This document shows positions 55,960 through 64,000 of a stretch of DNA of 64,000 nucleotides, piece by piece (within the stretch, counting starts at the first letter, position 1; every line of letters begins with the position of its first letter). This stretch comes from Methanosarcina barkeri 3 (GTDB lineage: Archaea > Halobacteriota > Methanosarcinia > Methanosarcinales > Methanosarcinaceae). The stretch lies in the NCBI RefSeq assembly GCF_000970305.1, contig NZ_CP009517.1, positions 4,216,001 to 4,280,000 on the forward strand, in the 5' to 3' direction. The notes beneath the pieces are model-generated. The model saw nothing but the letters and a program-made list of their open reading frames with translations. It searched no databases and had not been told where the DNA came from. Position numbers and translations under genes: made by a program.

Positions 55960-56948
55960 TTATATCAACCCACTATTTTATTACATTTCGAGAGCTAATC
56001 GGGGCTTAACATCCAAAATAGGATCTTTGCTTCTGATTAACAATGTGTAAAATTTAAGCCTATACCCCTCTCATTTTTTAAACAGATTGAATATTAGCAA
56101 TTCTATTAGATGTTATAGCATTACTAGAATGCTATACGAATTCAATATATATTATCTTTTTCAAAAGTGTAATTGTTATTATTAATTTTTTCTCCAATTT
56201 TAGCTTTTACGTATCAGTCTTCCTAAAACATAATATGACTTTTTGAATAACATTTACCAAAATTAAAAGAAATTATATATGTTAATCATATCAGGTTATT
56301 TTACTAATATAAGCTCAGTTATGATACTTTATGAAAATAAAGAGAAAATAATAATTAAAAAATTGATAATTATTGCTAAAAAAAGTGATAATTAATTTAA
56401 AAAATAAGTAATAGTTTAAATGAAAAATGTATCCTACATTCAAGGAATAAATTTTGTGTGTATGCTAACTTTTATATATTCCAATTTAGTAGCAGCGCCA
56501 GTTAATTTCGATTGAAAAACCGTTAAATTTACCGTGTACTTCTATAGACCTGATAGTTCTGCATAATAATCTAAGAATTATAAATATAGTTACTATCTAT
56601 CGATGAAATAACAACGCTCTGCAAATAAGAATAGCGTTCTGTAAATAAAATAGCAATTTTCGGTCAAATTTGAAATCATAATTACTCTTCAATAATCAAA
56701 AACCAGAAATATTTTTAAAAATACACCTCAGTTAAGTAAGAAGAAGCTCGAAAGCAATTCGGTCCTTCTGCTGCATCCCCCAATACAGCTGCTTCAGAAG
56801 TATGCCCCATCTAACATTATCCTGAAACAAGAACCGTCAGCTTCCGAGCAATTCTGTCACAATCCGTTACTTCGCTATTCAACCATACCCTTTCTCTTCC
56901 AGCTCCACAATATAATAATGAAATAAATTATTTTAAATTAATTATCTG
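55960..56948. other. 1-kb AT-rich spacer before the insertion sequence
   Basis: No gene or array recognised. It holds the promoter of the DUF1724 regulator at its left end. Confidence 0.5.
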
Positions 56949-56956
56949 AAAAATTA

Positions 56957-58119
56957 GGTGCTCCTTTATTAATTAGTTGATATTTTTGTCGACTTATAAT
57001 TTAATAATTCTATGAGTGACCATTTTTTCTTAGTAATTCCAGACTCTTGTGCAGGCGTCTTTTTCTCAAAGACTCCATCTTCCTTTTCTTTTGTTAATCC
57101 CATATGATTCCTGCAAAAATTAAAATGAGTAATATAAAGCTTCATTTGGTTGAACAAGTATTTGGTTTTCTTGGAAAAGCCTATTGTTTTCCTTGAGATT
57201 CTATTGTTGTCTTGTCTGAAAGTTAGGTTTTGTCTTTCCAGTAAACTCGTTGATATTCTTTTTTGATCAATACTTTCACCGAAAACAACTTTCTTTTCAA
57301 CTTTATGGAGCTTCTTCCCTTTCCTATTTTTGATAACTTGAGCATATTTCAGGTTTTTACTGGCTACTAATCTTGGTTTCTTTGGTCTTCCTCTCTTTCC
57401 TGTTCTAGGAAACTCCATCCATTCTCCGTATTTTTTCAAAAGAGCTTCAGAATAGAACTTTAATCCATCTGTAACGAAAATGGGTTTTGAATCTGAAAGA
57501 CGTTTATCTGTACCCTCTATCAGTTCGTCTGCTACATACTGTTTTCTTGGTCCAATTTTAAAATCAATTATTAGCCTTGATTCAGGTGCAAAGCTTACCC
57601 ACATCCATGCTCCATCATCTTCAACTTTGCTTCTTGGAGCAACTTTTTTTTATTATTACCCACAGCTCGTCCATCTCAACTCTAGAAACATTGATATCTT
57701 TCATCAAATCTTCATTTACATTATCACATTGTTTTGCTGCACGAGATAACCAATTACTGACTGTAACTGGTTGAATTTCCAGCACATCTGCAATACCTTC
57801 ATTTGACATTCCTCTAATAGCCATTTTCAAAGCTAACTTAATGATGAATTCATCCTTACGAAGATTGTCAAAGAAAGTGTCTGTTCGATCGTTGAATACT
57901 CTGCCGCATTCGCGGCAGATGTATTTATGAACACTCCTGTTCTTGATTTGATATGTGCCGTTACCTACGATATTATTCTTTCCAGAAATACCATGAAATT
58001 TACAATCTTTGTTTGGACAGGAAACGCCAGTGAATTTTGGTTTTGGTCCTCTTTTACCCATTAAATATTATTATATTATATCTAATATATAAATATCAAC
58101 TATATAATAATGGAGCACC
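56957..58119 (-). mobile_element. IS1-family-like insertion sequence, 1163 bp, with 8-bp target duplication
   Basis: The ends are 15-bp imperfect inverted repeats, ggtgctcctttatta at the left and its counterpart (one mismatch) at the right. The base sequence aaaaatta directly abuts both ends (56949-56956 and 58120-58127), a perfect 8-bp target duplication. Size, duplication length and transposase type fit IS1-like elements. The perfect duplication suggests a recent insertion. Confidence 0.92.
56969..58061 (-). pseudogene. IS1-like transposase, two frames joined at an A8 run
   Basis: The first part (58061-57621, 146 residues) has two C-x-x-C pairs (V-S-C-P-N-K-D-C and Y-I-C-R-E-C-G) and a helix-turn-helix (G-M-S-N-E-G-I-A-D-V-L). 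The second part (57604-56969) has F-V-T-D-G-L and S-L-L-E-R-Q-N-L-T-F-R, the catalytic D and E regions of IS1/IS6-like DDE enzymes, so the chain is V-E-M-D-E-L-W (first D), D, E. The frames join at eight A (57651-57644). With seven A the reading K-K-V-A-P-R-S-K-V-E-D-D is continuous. Either slippage joins them or the gene is broken by one base. Confidence 0.85.
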
Positions 58120-58340
58120 AAAAATTACCTGTTAATGAAAAATAGTCCCATGGGAAATATTTTAAAGCTAAAAAAGAACTTTATCGAGAAATGTAAAAGC
58201 ATAAATAGTCTTAACAAGAAATTACTAAAAAGTGGAGTAAAGGGAAAAAGAATATTTCTGGAAAATTAACATAAAATAGTCCTGGTCTGGCACAATAATT
58301 AAGTACAAGAATTAATCTATAAGTAAAAGCTTTAACATGC

Positions 58341-58413
58341 AGTCCTGTAGGGTAGTGGTCAATCCTTCGGGCCTTTGGAGCCCGGGACAGCGGTTCGAAT
58401 CCGCTCAGGACTA
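58341..58413 (+). tRNA. tRNA-Gln (UUG)
   Basis: Acceptor stem agtcctg/caggact, D arm gggt/atcc, anticodon stem cgggc/gcccg with loop ctttgga (anticodon TTG), T arm agcgg-ttcgaat-ccgct and discriminator A. CCA is not encoded. In Methanosarcina this tRNA is charged with Glu and amidated, by general knowledge of archaea. Confidence 0.95.
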
Positions 58414-58433
58414 TAATCTAATTTTAATACTGA

Positions 58434-58631
58434 ACCTATCCCAAAACCAATATAATGCCAGAATAGGAGTTATAATATTGGCGATAATAGTAGATTAGAT
58501 AACGTTTTGGGGGTAAGCTCATTATTATTATGAGATCATCCCAAAACTAATTTCATTCCCAAACCTATTATACTATTTTCATATTAAAAATTAGAATGAT
58601 TATTCAAAATTCAAGATTTTGGGATAGGCTC
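58434..58631. mobile_element. MITE-like element with 15-bp terminal inverted repeats
   Basis: gaacctatcccaaaa at 58433-58447 and ttttgggataggctc at 58617-58631 are inverted copies with one mismatch. The 199-bp interior is non-coding, with internal partial copies (atcccaaaac, attcccaaacctatta). No transposase gene is inside. It lies between the tRNA and the sensor gene and ends about 28 bases before the latter's ribosome-binding site. Confidence 0.6.
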
Positions 58632-58671
58632 GTTATATAAAAATATCAAAATCTTTCCTGGGGGTGAAAGA

Positions 58672-60249
58672 ATTACTTCTCAAATATCTGAAGATGCAGG
58701 ATCTGATGAACTCGAGTCAATAGCTGTTGCAGTGCATTCTCTTGTTGGGCTTCCAACTACCATCCGTAGCCTCAATAGAAACGGACTTCGCCTGGAGAAA
58801 GGTAAAATCCTTGATAGGGATTATACAGGCCCTGTACTCGAAGAAGTGCTTAGAACCGGCAAAACCATACGTGGAGTTCCCAAAGAAGGTACGTATCTGG
58901 GCAGGAATGTAGTTGTTTCTCCCATTTTCTCAGAGGACGGAAAGGTTATTGCGGCAATAGGGATTGTGGATTTACTTTCTGTCCTTGAGATGCAGGAAAT
59001 AATCAGGACAGTTGTGAATAATAGTCATGCTGTAGTATTTCTCTGGAAAAACGAAGAAAAATGGCCTTCGGAGTTTGTCTCTGAAAATGTTGTCCGGTTT
59101 GGATATACAATTGAGGACTTTATCTCAGGCAAGGTCCTGTACGGAGATATTATCCATCCCGATGACCTGAAGAGAGTTAAGGATTCACTTGAAGACCATA
59201 TCCGGAGAGGTGATGTTGACTTCAATATAGAGTACAGGATTTTTACAAAGGTTGGCGACCTCCACTGGGTAAATGAGAGGACGTTTATCCAGCGGAATGC
59301 TGACGGAAAAGTAACTCACCTTCAAGGGCTTGTGCTGGATATAACTGAGAGGAAAAAGAGCGAAGAAGCTCTCAGAAAGTCCTTAGAGACCCAAAAAATG
59401 TTGAGAACCATAATAAACAACAGCCAGGCAGTAGCTTTTCTATGGGAAAACAAAGAAAACCTGCCAACGGTATACGTTTCCGACAACGTAACTCAATTTG
59501 GGTATAAGGTAGATGACTTTACCTCAGGGAAAATACCTTATAAAAGCATCATTCACAGGGATGATATAGACTCAGTTATTGAAATTCTCAATCGCAACAT
59601 TACAGAGGGACAGGACTCTTTCGACGTTGAATACAGAATCTTTACAGGGGACGGAAAAATGCTCTGGGTAGATGAAAAAGCATTTATTCAGAGAGACAAG
59701 GACGGAAAAGCAACTCACCTCCAGGGTCTTGTAGTTGATATTACCGAAAGAAAAGAGGCCCAGAGAATGCTTGAGATCCAGCGAAAACTCGGGACAGAAC
59801 TCAGCAGTACCTGGAATTTCCAGACAATGCTCAACCTGGTTCTTGATTCCTGTCTTCAAATACATGGACTCGATGCAGGATTCATATACCTCAAGGATGA
59901 ACTCCTGGACCAGATAAACCTGGTAGCAGATAGGGGAATTTCCCCTGAATTTAGAGAAAAGATTTCCAGATATAAGGCAGATTCTTTAGAGGCAAGGCAA
60001 ATTTTAATTGGAAAGCCCATATACTCACTGGAATTCTATTCAGATACAATGGTTGATGCAGTAAAGAGAGAAGGAATAAAATCTATTGCTATAATCCCTC
60101 TGAAGTATAGAGGAGAAATTGTAGGCAGCCTTAACTTTGCCTCCCGTACCCTGGATAAGATTCCCTGGAGTATTCGAACCTTCCTTGAAAGTACTGCTCT
60201 CCAGGTGGTAAACTATGTAGCACCTGTCTGCGTTCAAGCCGAACTCTAA
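58672..60249 (+). CDS. DUF2111-PAS-PAS-GAF sensor protein without a kinase domain, possible AUU start
   Basis: About 525 residues. Residues 1-105 are the methanogen DUF2111 domain (A-V-A-V-H-S-L-V-G-L-P-T-T). Two PAS domains of one type follow (about 110-235 and 245-365), each with V-N-E-R/V-D-E-K, F-I-Q-R and L-V-x-D-I-T-E-R-K. A GAF domain ends the protein (about 370-520). There is no histidine kinase or output domain, so it probably acts through a partner. The first canonical in-frame start, GTG 58732, falls within DUF2111 and lacks a ribosome-binding site. Instead gggggtga precedes an in-frame ATT at 58672, which gives a full domain. Confidence 0.8.
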   Translation: MTSQISEDAGSDELESIAVAVHSLVGLPTTIRSLNRNGLRLEKGKILDRDYTGPVLEEVLRTGKTIRGVPKEGTYLGRNVVVSPIFSEDGKVIAAIGIVDLLSVLEMQEIIRTVVNNSHAVVFLWKNEEKWPSEFVSENVVRFGYTIEDFISGKVLYGDIIHPDDLKRVKDSLEDHIRRGDVDFNIEYRIFTKVGDLHWVNERTFIQRNADGKVTHLQGLVLDITERKKSEEALRKSLETQKMLRTIINNSQAVAFLWENKENLPTVYVSDNVTQFGYKVDDFTSGKIPYKSIIHRDDIDSVIEILNRNITEGQDSFDVEYRIFTGDGKMLWVDEKAFIQRDKDGKATHLQGLVVDITERKEAQRMLEIQRKLGTELSSTWNFQTMLNLVLDSCLQIHGLDAGFIYLKDELLDQINLVADRGISPEFREKISRYKADSLEARQILIGKPIYSLEFYSDTMVDAVKREGIKSIAIIPLKYRGEIVGSLNFASRTLDKIPWSIRTFLESTALQVVNYVAPVCVQAEL

Positions 60250-60865
60250 CAAGTTTCGTAATTCTCCTAGACTTTCATAAAGAGCCTATGCTTGATTACC
60301 GCATAAGTCAAAAACTGAGAATAGAAAAGAAATTTTGATAAAAAACTATTCGGAAATTTAAAAATATTCGTAGATTTAAAAATATTCGCAAATTTGGACG
60401 TTGGATTAAAGTTGAATTGGATTAAAGTTGAATTAAAAGTCAGTAGGAAAAATGTCAGTAGGAAAAATGTCAGTAGGAAAAATGTCAGTTAGGCAAAAAT
60501 GTCAGTTAGGTGGTTCACAAGGTTTGTTCTATGTCAATGAAGTTCATTACTGGATCAGTTTTGAAGCTGTCCGGTATTTACCTCCATTTCACAGCACTCC
60601 CTTATGAACCAATTAATAATATATAACTAAAATTATAAAACGTTGACGATAGAACCATAATTTATTTAATCAGTCATATATTAAACAATTAAGCACCTCC
60701 GTTTCCTACAAGGGGTCATATTACTCCGAGATTCTAACAAGTCATTATTAGGAAGCGGCTTTATTATGTGGCTCCTTTTGAAGATCAGACACTCAAAAAT
60801 CCTTTTTAAATAAATTAAAAGTTTAAGAATTTTACATGGCAATTAAAAGCACTATTTACTTTCGT
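60250..60865. other. Spacer with repeats between convergent genes
   Basis: No gene. It holds the 15-bp array listed separately and two copies of ttggattaaagttgaa just before it. Confidence 0.6.
60439..60510. repeat. 15-bp tandem repeat, three copies and two diverged ones
   Basis: Three exact copies of gtcagtaggaaaaat (60439-60483), then a 17-bp variant and a partial unit. Confidence 0.93.
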
Positions 60866-62119
60866 TTATCTTGATTCTGTCCGGATATTCTTCCATATTT
60901 CCTTTACTTTAGGTCTTTTCCCGTACATGAGCAGATAAGTTCTGAACAGCCGGCCGGAAAGCAAGATCACAACATAAACCGAAATCAACAGAATAAAGAC
61001 GCTGACAAGAATCTGAGAAATAGGCACGGCTGTTACTCCCATTCTGGTAAGCATGGCTATAGGCGAGGTAAGAGGAAAAAGGGACAGAAAAACAGAAAAT
61101 GGACTGTCCGGGTTTGTAAGGATAAGCTGCATGAATATCAAGGGTAACGCAGCTGCAAAAGTGAAAATTCCTGCAACCTGCTGACTCTCCTGAAGGGAGC
61201 CAGTAACCGCCCCTATCCCTGCCATCATACTGGCAAAAAAGAGAAAGCCAAGCACAAAATAAACAAGAGCCAAGACGACAGTATAAGGCTCAATTTTCAC
61301 AGGAAGTGCATAACCACTCCCGAATACTACTACCGCAAGCCATATTCCAATTTGAAGAAGGCCGACTGCACCAAGACCCAGAATTTTACCTGTAAGGATT
61401 TCGGTAGGAGTTACGGAGGACAGCAGAATTTCTATTATCCTGTTTTCCTTTTCTTCGGCAACGCCACGAAGCAGAAAGCCCGACGACGAAAAAATACTGA
61501 AAAGAAGGAGAAAAGCTGTAAGGATAGGAAGGCCAAAGCTGGCAAAGATATCAGCAATACCTCGCTCAGAAGACTCTCCGCTTTTTCCTATATTATAAAA
61601 CTTTATATTAACCGGATTTCGGACTCTATTGAGAGTTGACTCGTCCACTTTGCCCTCAAGGAGGGAAGTAATAACAATATCCGAAAGTTCGGAAGATAAT
61701 TCAAAATTTGACATAGATGCTTCTTTTTCAGGGCTATACAGTTCTATTGTTCCGGTTTTAAGAAAATCTTCAGGAATAATAAGGTAGGAGGAAATCTGAC
61801 CTGCCTGTAAAGCCTGCTTTGCATCGGAAATTTCCCTGTACATTACAAACTCTATAACTGAGGTTTTTGTCTCTGAGGAGCCTATAGAAAGGCCTTCGTT
61901 CTGGATTGATTTCGGAAATTCGAAGGATCCTGTCAGATCAATATAACCTACTTTCTGGTCTTCAGCCGGGTTCATGCCTGAAAGCATTGCCGGGAGAATA
62001 CTGATTCCTGCAAATAGAAGAGGAAAGAAGAATGTCATGAAAAGAAATTCTTTACGTTTTATCGTTTTCGTGAACTCGTGCCTTGCAACAATAAAGGTCT
62101 TTTCGGGAAAACTATTCAT
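60866..62119 (-). CDS. ABC-2 type permease (NatB-like)
   Basis: A 417-residue permease. One N-terminal helix (about 26-46), an extracytoplasmic domain of some 150 residues, then five or six helices in the second half, as in NatB/YhaP Na+ or drug exporters. The start at 62119 (M-N-S-F-P-E-K-T-F) has ggagag upstream and overlaps the ATPase stop by eight bases. The two genes thus form one unit. Substrate unknown. Confidence 0.87.
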   Translation of the reverse strand: MNSFPEKTFIVARHEFTKTIKRKEFLFMTFFFPLLFAGISILPAMLSGMNPAEDQKVGYIDLTGSFEFPKSIQNEGLSIGSSETKTSVIEFVMYREISDAKQALQAGQISSYLIIPEDFLKTGTIELYSPEKEASMSNFELSSELSDIVITSLLEGKVDESTLNRVRNPVNIKFYNIGKSGESSERGIADIFASFGLPILTAFLLLFSIFSSSGFLLRGVAEEKENRIIEILLSSVTPTEILTGKILGLGAVGLLQIGIWLAVVVFGSGYALPVKIEPYTVVLALVYFVLGFLFFASMMAGIGAVTGSLQESQQVAGIFTFAAALPLIFMQLILTNPDSPFSVFLSLFPLTSPIAMLTRMGVTAVPISQILVSVFILLISVYVVILLSGRLFRTYLLMYGKRPKVKEIWKNIRTESR

Positions 62120-63023
62120 TGGGAACACTCTCCAGGGTTTCGATAAAGATTTCATTCAGAGAAGGAAACGTTTTTTCAAAACGTGTTAGGTTTACTTTCC
62201 GGACAAGTTCCTCAAGAAGAAGCTGGACACTTATCCCTTCCTCAGGGAAAAGTTCAACCGATTTTCCGTGTTCTATTATTTTCTTTATACCGGAAATTTC
62301 CCGAATTGCGTTCAAGTTTCCTTTTTCTGCAAATTCTACAATTAGAGAATTTTTCCCATGCTCCTTCCTGATCTCGTCCACAGGGCCGTAAAGTACTCTC
62401 CTGCCTTTACTAAGCATAAGGATCCTGTCACAAAGTGTCTGAGCCTGCTCCATCATATGTGTAGAGAGGACTATTGTTTTTCCTGATGCCTTGAGTCCCA
62501 GAATTCTAACCATAACGGTCTTCGTGTTTACGGGGTCAAGTCCGGAAAAAGGCTCATCAAGGATTAAGAGTTCAGGTTCATGGATAATTGCCGAAAGAAA
62601 CTGGATCTTTTGCTGCATTCCTTTTGAAAGCTCTTCAACTTTTTTGTTTTTATAATGATCTAATTCCAGGGATTTGAGAAGAGATTCGGCATTTAGACGA
62701 GCCTGGTTTTCTGGCATGCCTTTAAGTTGTGCAAGGTAGACCAGCATATCCAGAAGTCTTGTTTTCTTATACAATCCACGTTCCTCAGGAAGGTATCCTA
62801 TCCTGTTTTTTGCAGCAGGGCTCAGGAAATCCCCAAAGACACGTATTTCCCCTGAGTCCGGTCTGAGAATGTCAAGAAGAAGCCTTATAAGCGTTGTCTT
62901 TCCTGCCCCGTTTGGCCCAAGGAGCCCGAAAATCTCGCCCTGCTTCACTGAAAACGATATATTCTCGAGAATATTTTTTTCTGAGAAAGATTTCGATACA
63001 TTTTCAAATTCTACAGCATGCAT
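62112..63023 (-). CDS. ABC transporter ATPase (NatA-like)
   Basis: A 303-residue ATPase: Walker A G-P-N-G-A-G-K-T-T (about 37-45), signature L-S-K-G-M-Q-Q-K, Walker B L-L-I-L-D-E-P-F and switch S-T-H-M. The C-terminal 70 residues form the small extra domain usual in NatA-type subunits. I chose ATG 63023 (M-H-A-V-E-F-E-N-V); the upstream ATG at 63038 is possible, and neither has a clear ribosome-binding site. It powers the ABC-2 permease. Confidence 0.88.
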   Translation of the reverse strand: MHAVEFENVSKSFSEKNILENISFSVKQGEIFGLLGPNGAGKTTLIRLLLDILRPDSGEIRVFGDFLSPAAKNRIGYLPEERGLYKKTRLLDMLVYLAQLKGMPENQARLNAESLLKSLELDHYKNKKVEELSKGMQQKIQFLSAIIHEPELLILDEPFSGLDPVNTKTVMVRILGLKASGKTIVLSTHMMEQAQTLCDRILMLSKGRRVLYGPVDEIRKEHGKNSLIVEFAEKGNLNAIREISGIKKIIEHGKSVELFPEEGISVQLLLEELVRKVNLTRFEKTFPSLNEIFIETLESVPNE

Positions 63024-63186
63024 TAAAATTAAATACATTCCAATACAGATAACTTCTTCGATATATTATAGAAACTACGAAGGAATTAAGAGCTGATTAA
63101 GCGTTTAAAAGCAGTTTTCCAGCATTAAAAGATATGGGAGTTCAATAGGAGAATTAAGGAGAATTAAGGAAAGTTCAGGGGATAGT

Positions 63187-63858
63187 ATGATACCAAAAGT
63201 AATTATTCACAACAGTATAAGTCTTGATGGCTCTACTACTGGCTTTGAAGCAAATATTGAAATTCACTACAAAATCCTTAGTAGTTTTCAGCCCGATGCC
63301 ATGATAGTCGGCTCGAACACTGCAAAAACCGGGACCCAGTTCTTCTGCGAAAAAATTCCTCCTGAAGAGGAATCAGACTTCAAGAAACCTGAAATTCAAC
63401 CGGATGATCCCAGGGCATACTGGCTGATTGCGGATTCGAAAGGAATCCTTGAAGGGTTAATGCATGTTTTCAGGCGTTCCGAATTCAGCAAAGATGCAAT
63501 CGTTCTGGTCTCGGAAAGGACCCCCGAAGCTTATATAAATTACCTTAAGGAAAGAAATTATGATTTCATCCTGACCGGAGCAGACCGTGTAAATATCAGA
63601 CAGGCACTGGAAATTGCAAATGAAAAGTATGGTTTTGAACTTGTAGTTTCGGACAGTGGAGGAGTGTTGAACAGTATATTACTTGAACACGGGCTTGTCG
63701 AAGAAATCAGCCTAATTCTTACTCCTGAAATTGTGGGAAAAAAGGGAACAAATCTTTTCAGAACTCTGGAGAAAAACGGTACTCGACTTGAACTTTTTAG
63801 AGATGAAATTGTGGAAAAGCAATATGTGCATCTGATGTACCGGGTTTTGAAAGAATAA
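63187..63858 (+). CDS. RibD C-terminal / DHFR-like reductase
   Basis: A 223-residue protein of the RibD-C fold: P-K-V-I-I-H-N-S-I-S-L-D-G (3-15), D-A-M-I-V-G-S-N-T-A, then V-V-S-D-S-G-G-V-L-N and L-I-L-T-P-E-I-V-G. Archaeal relatives reduce the ribosyl intermediate of riboflavin/F420 synthesis with NADPH. Without a full match to the known enzyme, the substrate stays open. A near ribosome-binding site (gggg) lies about eight bases upstream. Confidence 0.8.
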   Translation: MIPKVIIHNSISLDGSTTGFEANIEIHYKILSSFQPDAMIVGSNTAKTGTQFFCEKIPPEEESDFKKPEIQPDDPRAYWLIADSKGILEGLMHVFRRSEFSKDAIVLVSERTPEAYINYLKERNYDFILTGADRVNIRQALEIANEKYGFELVVSDSGGVLNSILLEHGLVEEISLILTPEIVGKKGTNLFRTLEKNGTRLELFRDEIVEKQYVHLMYRVLKE

Positions 63859-64000
63859 AAAATTAAAAATATATTTTTTACAAACTTTTTTAAGAGCTTT
63901 TTCCTATCTAATCAATCCATTATAAGACTATGGTCATTTAGAAGGCTCATAACATTTTTAATATATAATTAGTAATAATGGGTTCCATTTCAATTGAGTT
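63859..64000. other. AT-rich end of window
   Basis: No gene recognised after the reductase gene up to the window edge. Confidence 0.5.

Noticed and set aside
56969-57604. Stand-alone second transposase gene
   Set aside because: It lacks its own start signal and its N-terminal part is supplied by the preceding frame; the two are one gene.

Overview
The window is a chromosomal segment of a methanogenic archaeon, almost certainly Methanosarcina or a very close relative. The basis is the cluster of methanogenesis marker genes with the methyl-coenzyme M reductase activation ATPase A2, an RFA-P synthase for methanopterin synthesis, archaeal aIF5A and FEN1, a surface protein with a PGF-type archaeosortase anchor, a DUF2111/PAS sensor, a DUF1724-type regulator, and gene-sparse AT-rich spacers full of short tandem repeats. 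No species call can be made from the sequence alone.

Layout. 1-2.6 kb: a frameshifted LVIVD-repeat surface gene, a small membrane protein with an XRE regulator, and two tandem copies of a 58-59 aa protein. 2.7-7.3 kb: aIF5A followed by agmatinase on the minus strand, an aldehyde ferredoxin oxidoreductase with an in-frame repeat insertion, and a Nudix hydrolase. 7.7-11.4 kb: a PKD surface protein, a matrixin-like protease and an AhpD-like protein. 11.5-18.9 kb: a minus-strand run A2, Mmp3, Mmp6, Mmp5, Mmp15, Mmp17, Mmp7, which looks like a module for activating or assembling methyl-coenzyme M reductase. 19.3-23.1 kb: a HAD phosphatase, a presenilin-like intramembrane protease and PstS. 23.4-34 kb: accessory genes (pentapeptide protein, APH-like kinase, HAD, zinc ribbon, PhoU, a broken metallophosphoesterase, PHP protein, glycosyltransferase) with long spacers.

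34-49 kb is the most plastic part: alkaline phosphatase, a solitary TnpB, a second pentapeptide protein, an integrase fragment, small conserved genes, FEN1, a methyltransferase, then a secreted-protein/binding-protein/permease/ATPase cassette for uptake of a metal chelate or corrinoid, flanked by two decayed istB remnants in the same orientation. 49.5-56 kb returns to housekeeping genes: RFA-P synthase, phosphoglycerate mutase, an acetate-transporter family protein, a UbiA-type prenyltransferase and a DUF1724 regulator. 57-58.1 kb is an IS1-like element with a perfect 8-bp target duplication. It is followed by tRNA-Gln(UUG), a small MITE-like repeat, a DUF2111-PAS-PAS-GAF sensor, an ABC-2 export pair and a RibD-like reductase.

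The most unusual signals are these. Four genes have a good Shine-Dalgarno sequence followed at normal spacing by AUA or AUU where AUG is expected. A metallophosphoesterase is broken by a 74-bp insertion bounded by 38-bp direct repeats whose recombination would restore the frame exactly. An 18-bp repeat has expanded inside the AOR gene next to its iron-sulfur cluster. The transporter cassette is bracketed by transposon remnants. At least eleven different short tandem-repeat arrays lie in the spacers. I found no CRISPR array, no rRNA, and no clearly new multi-gene defence system.
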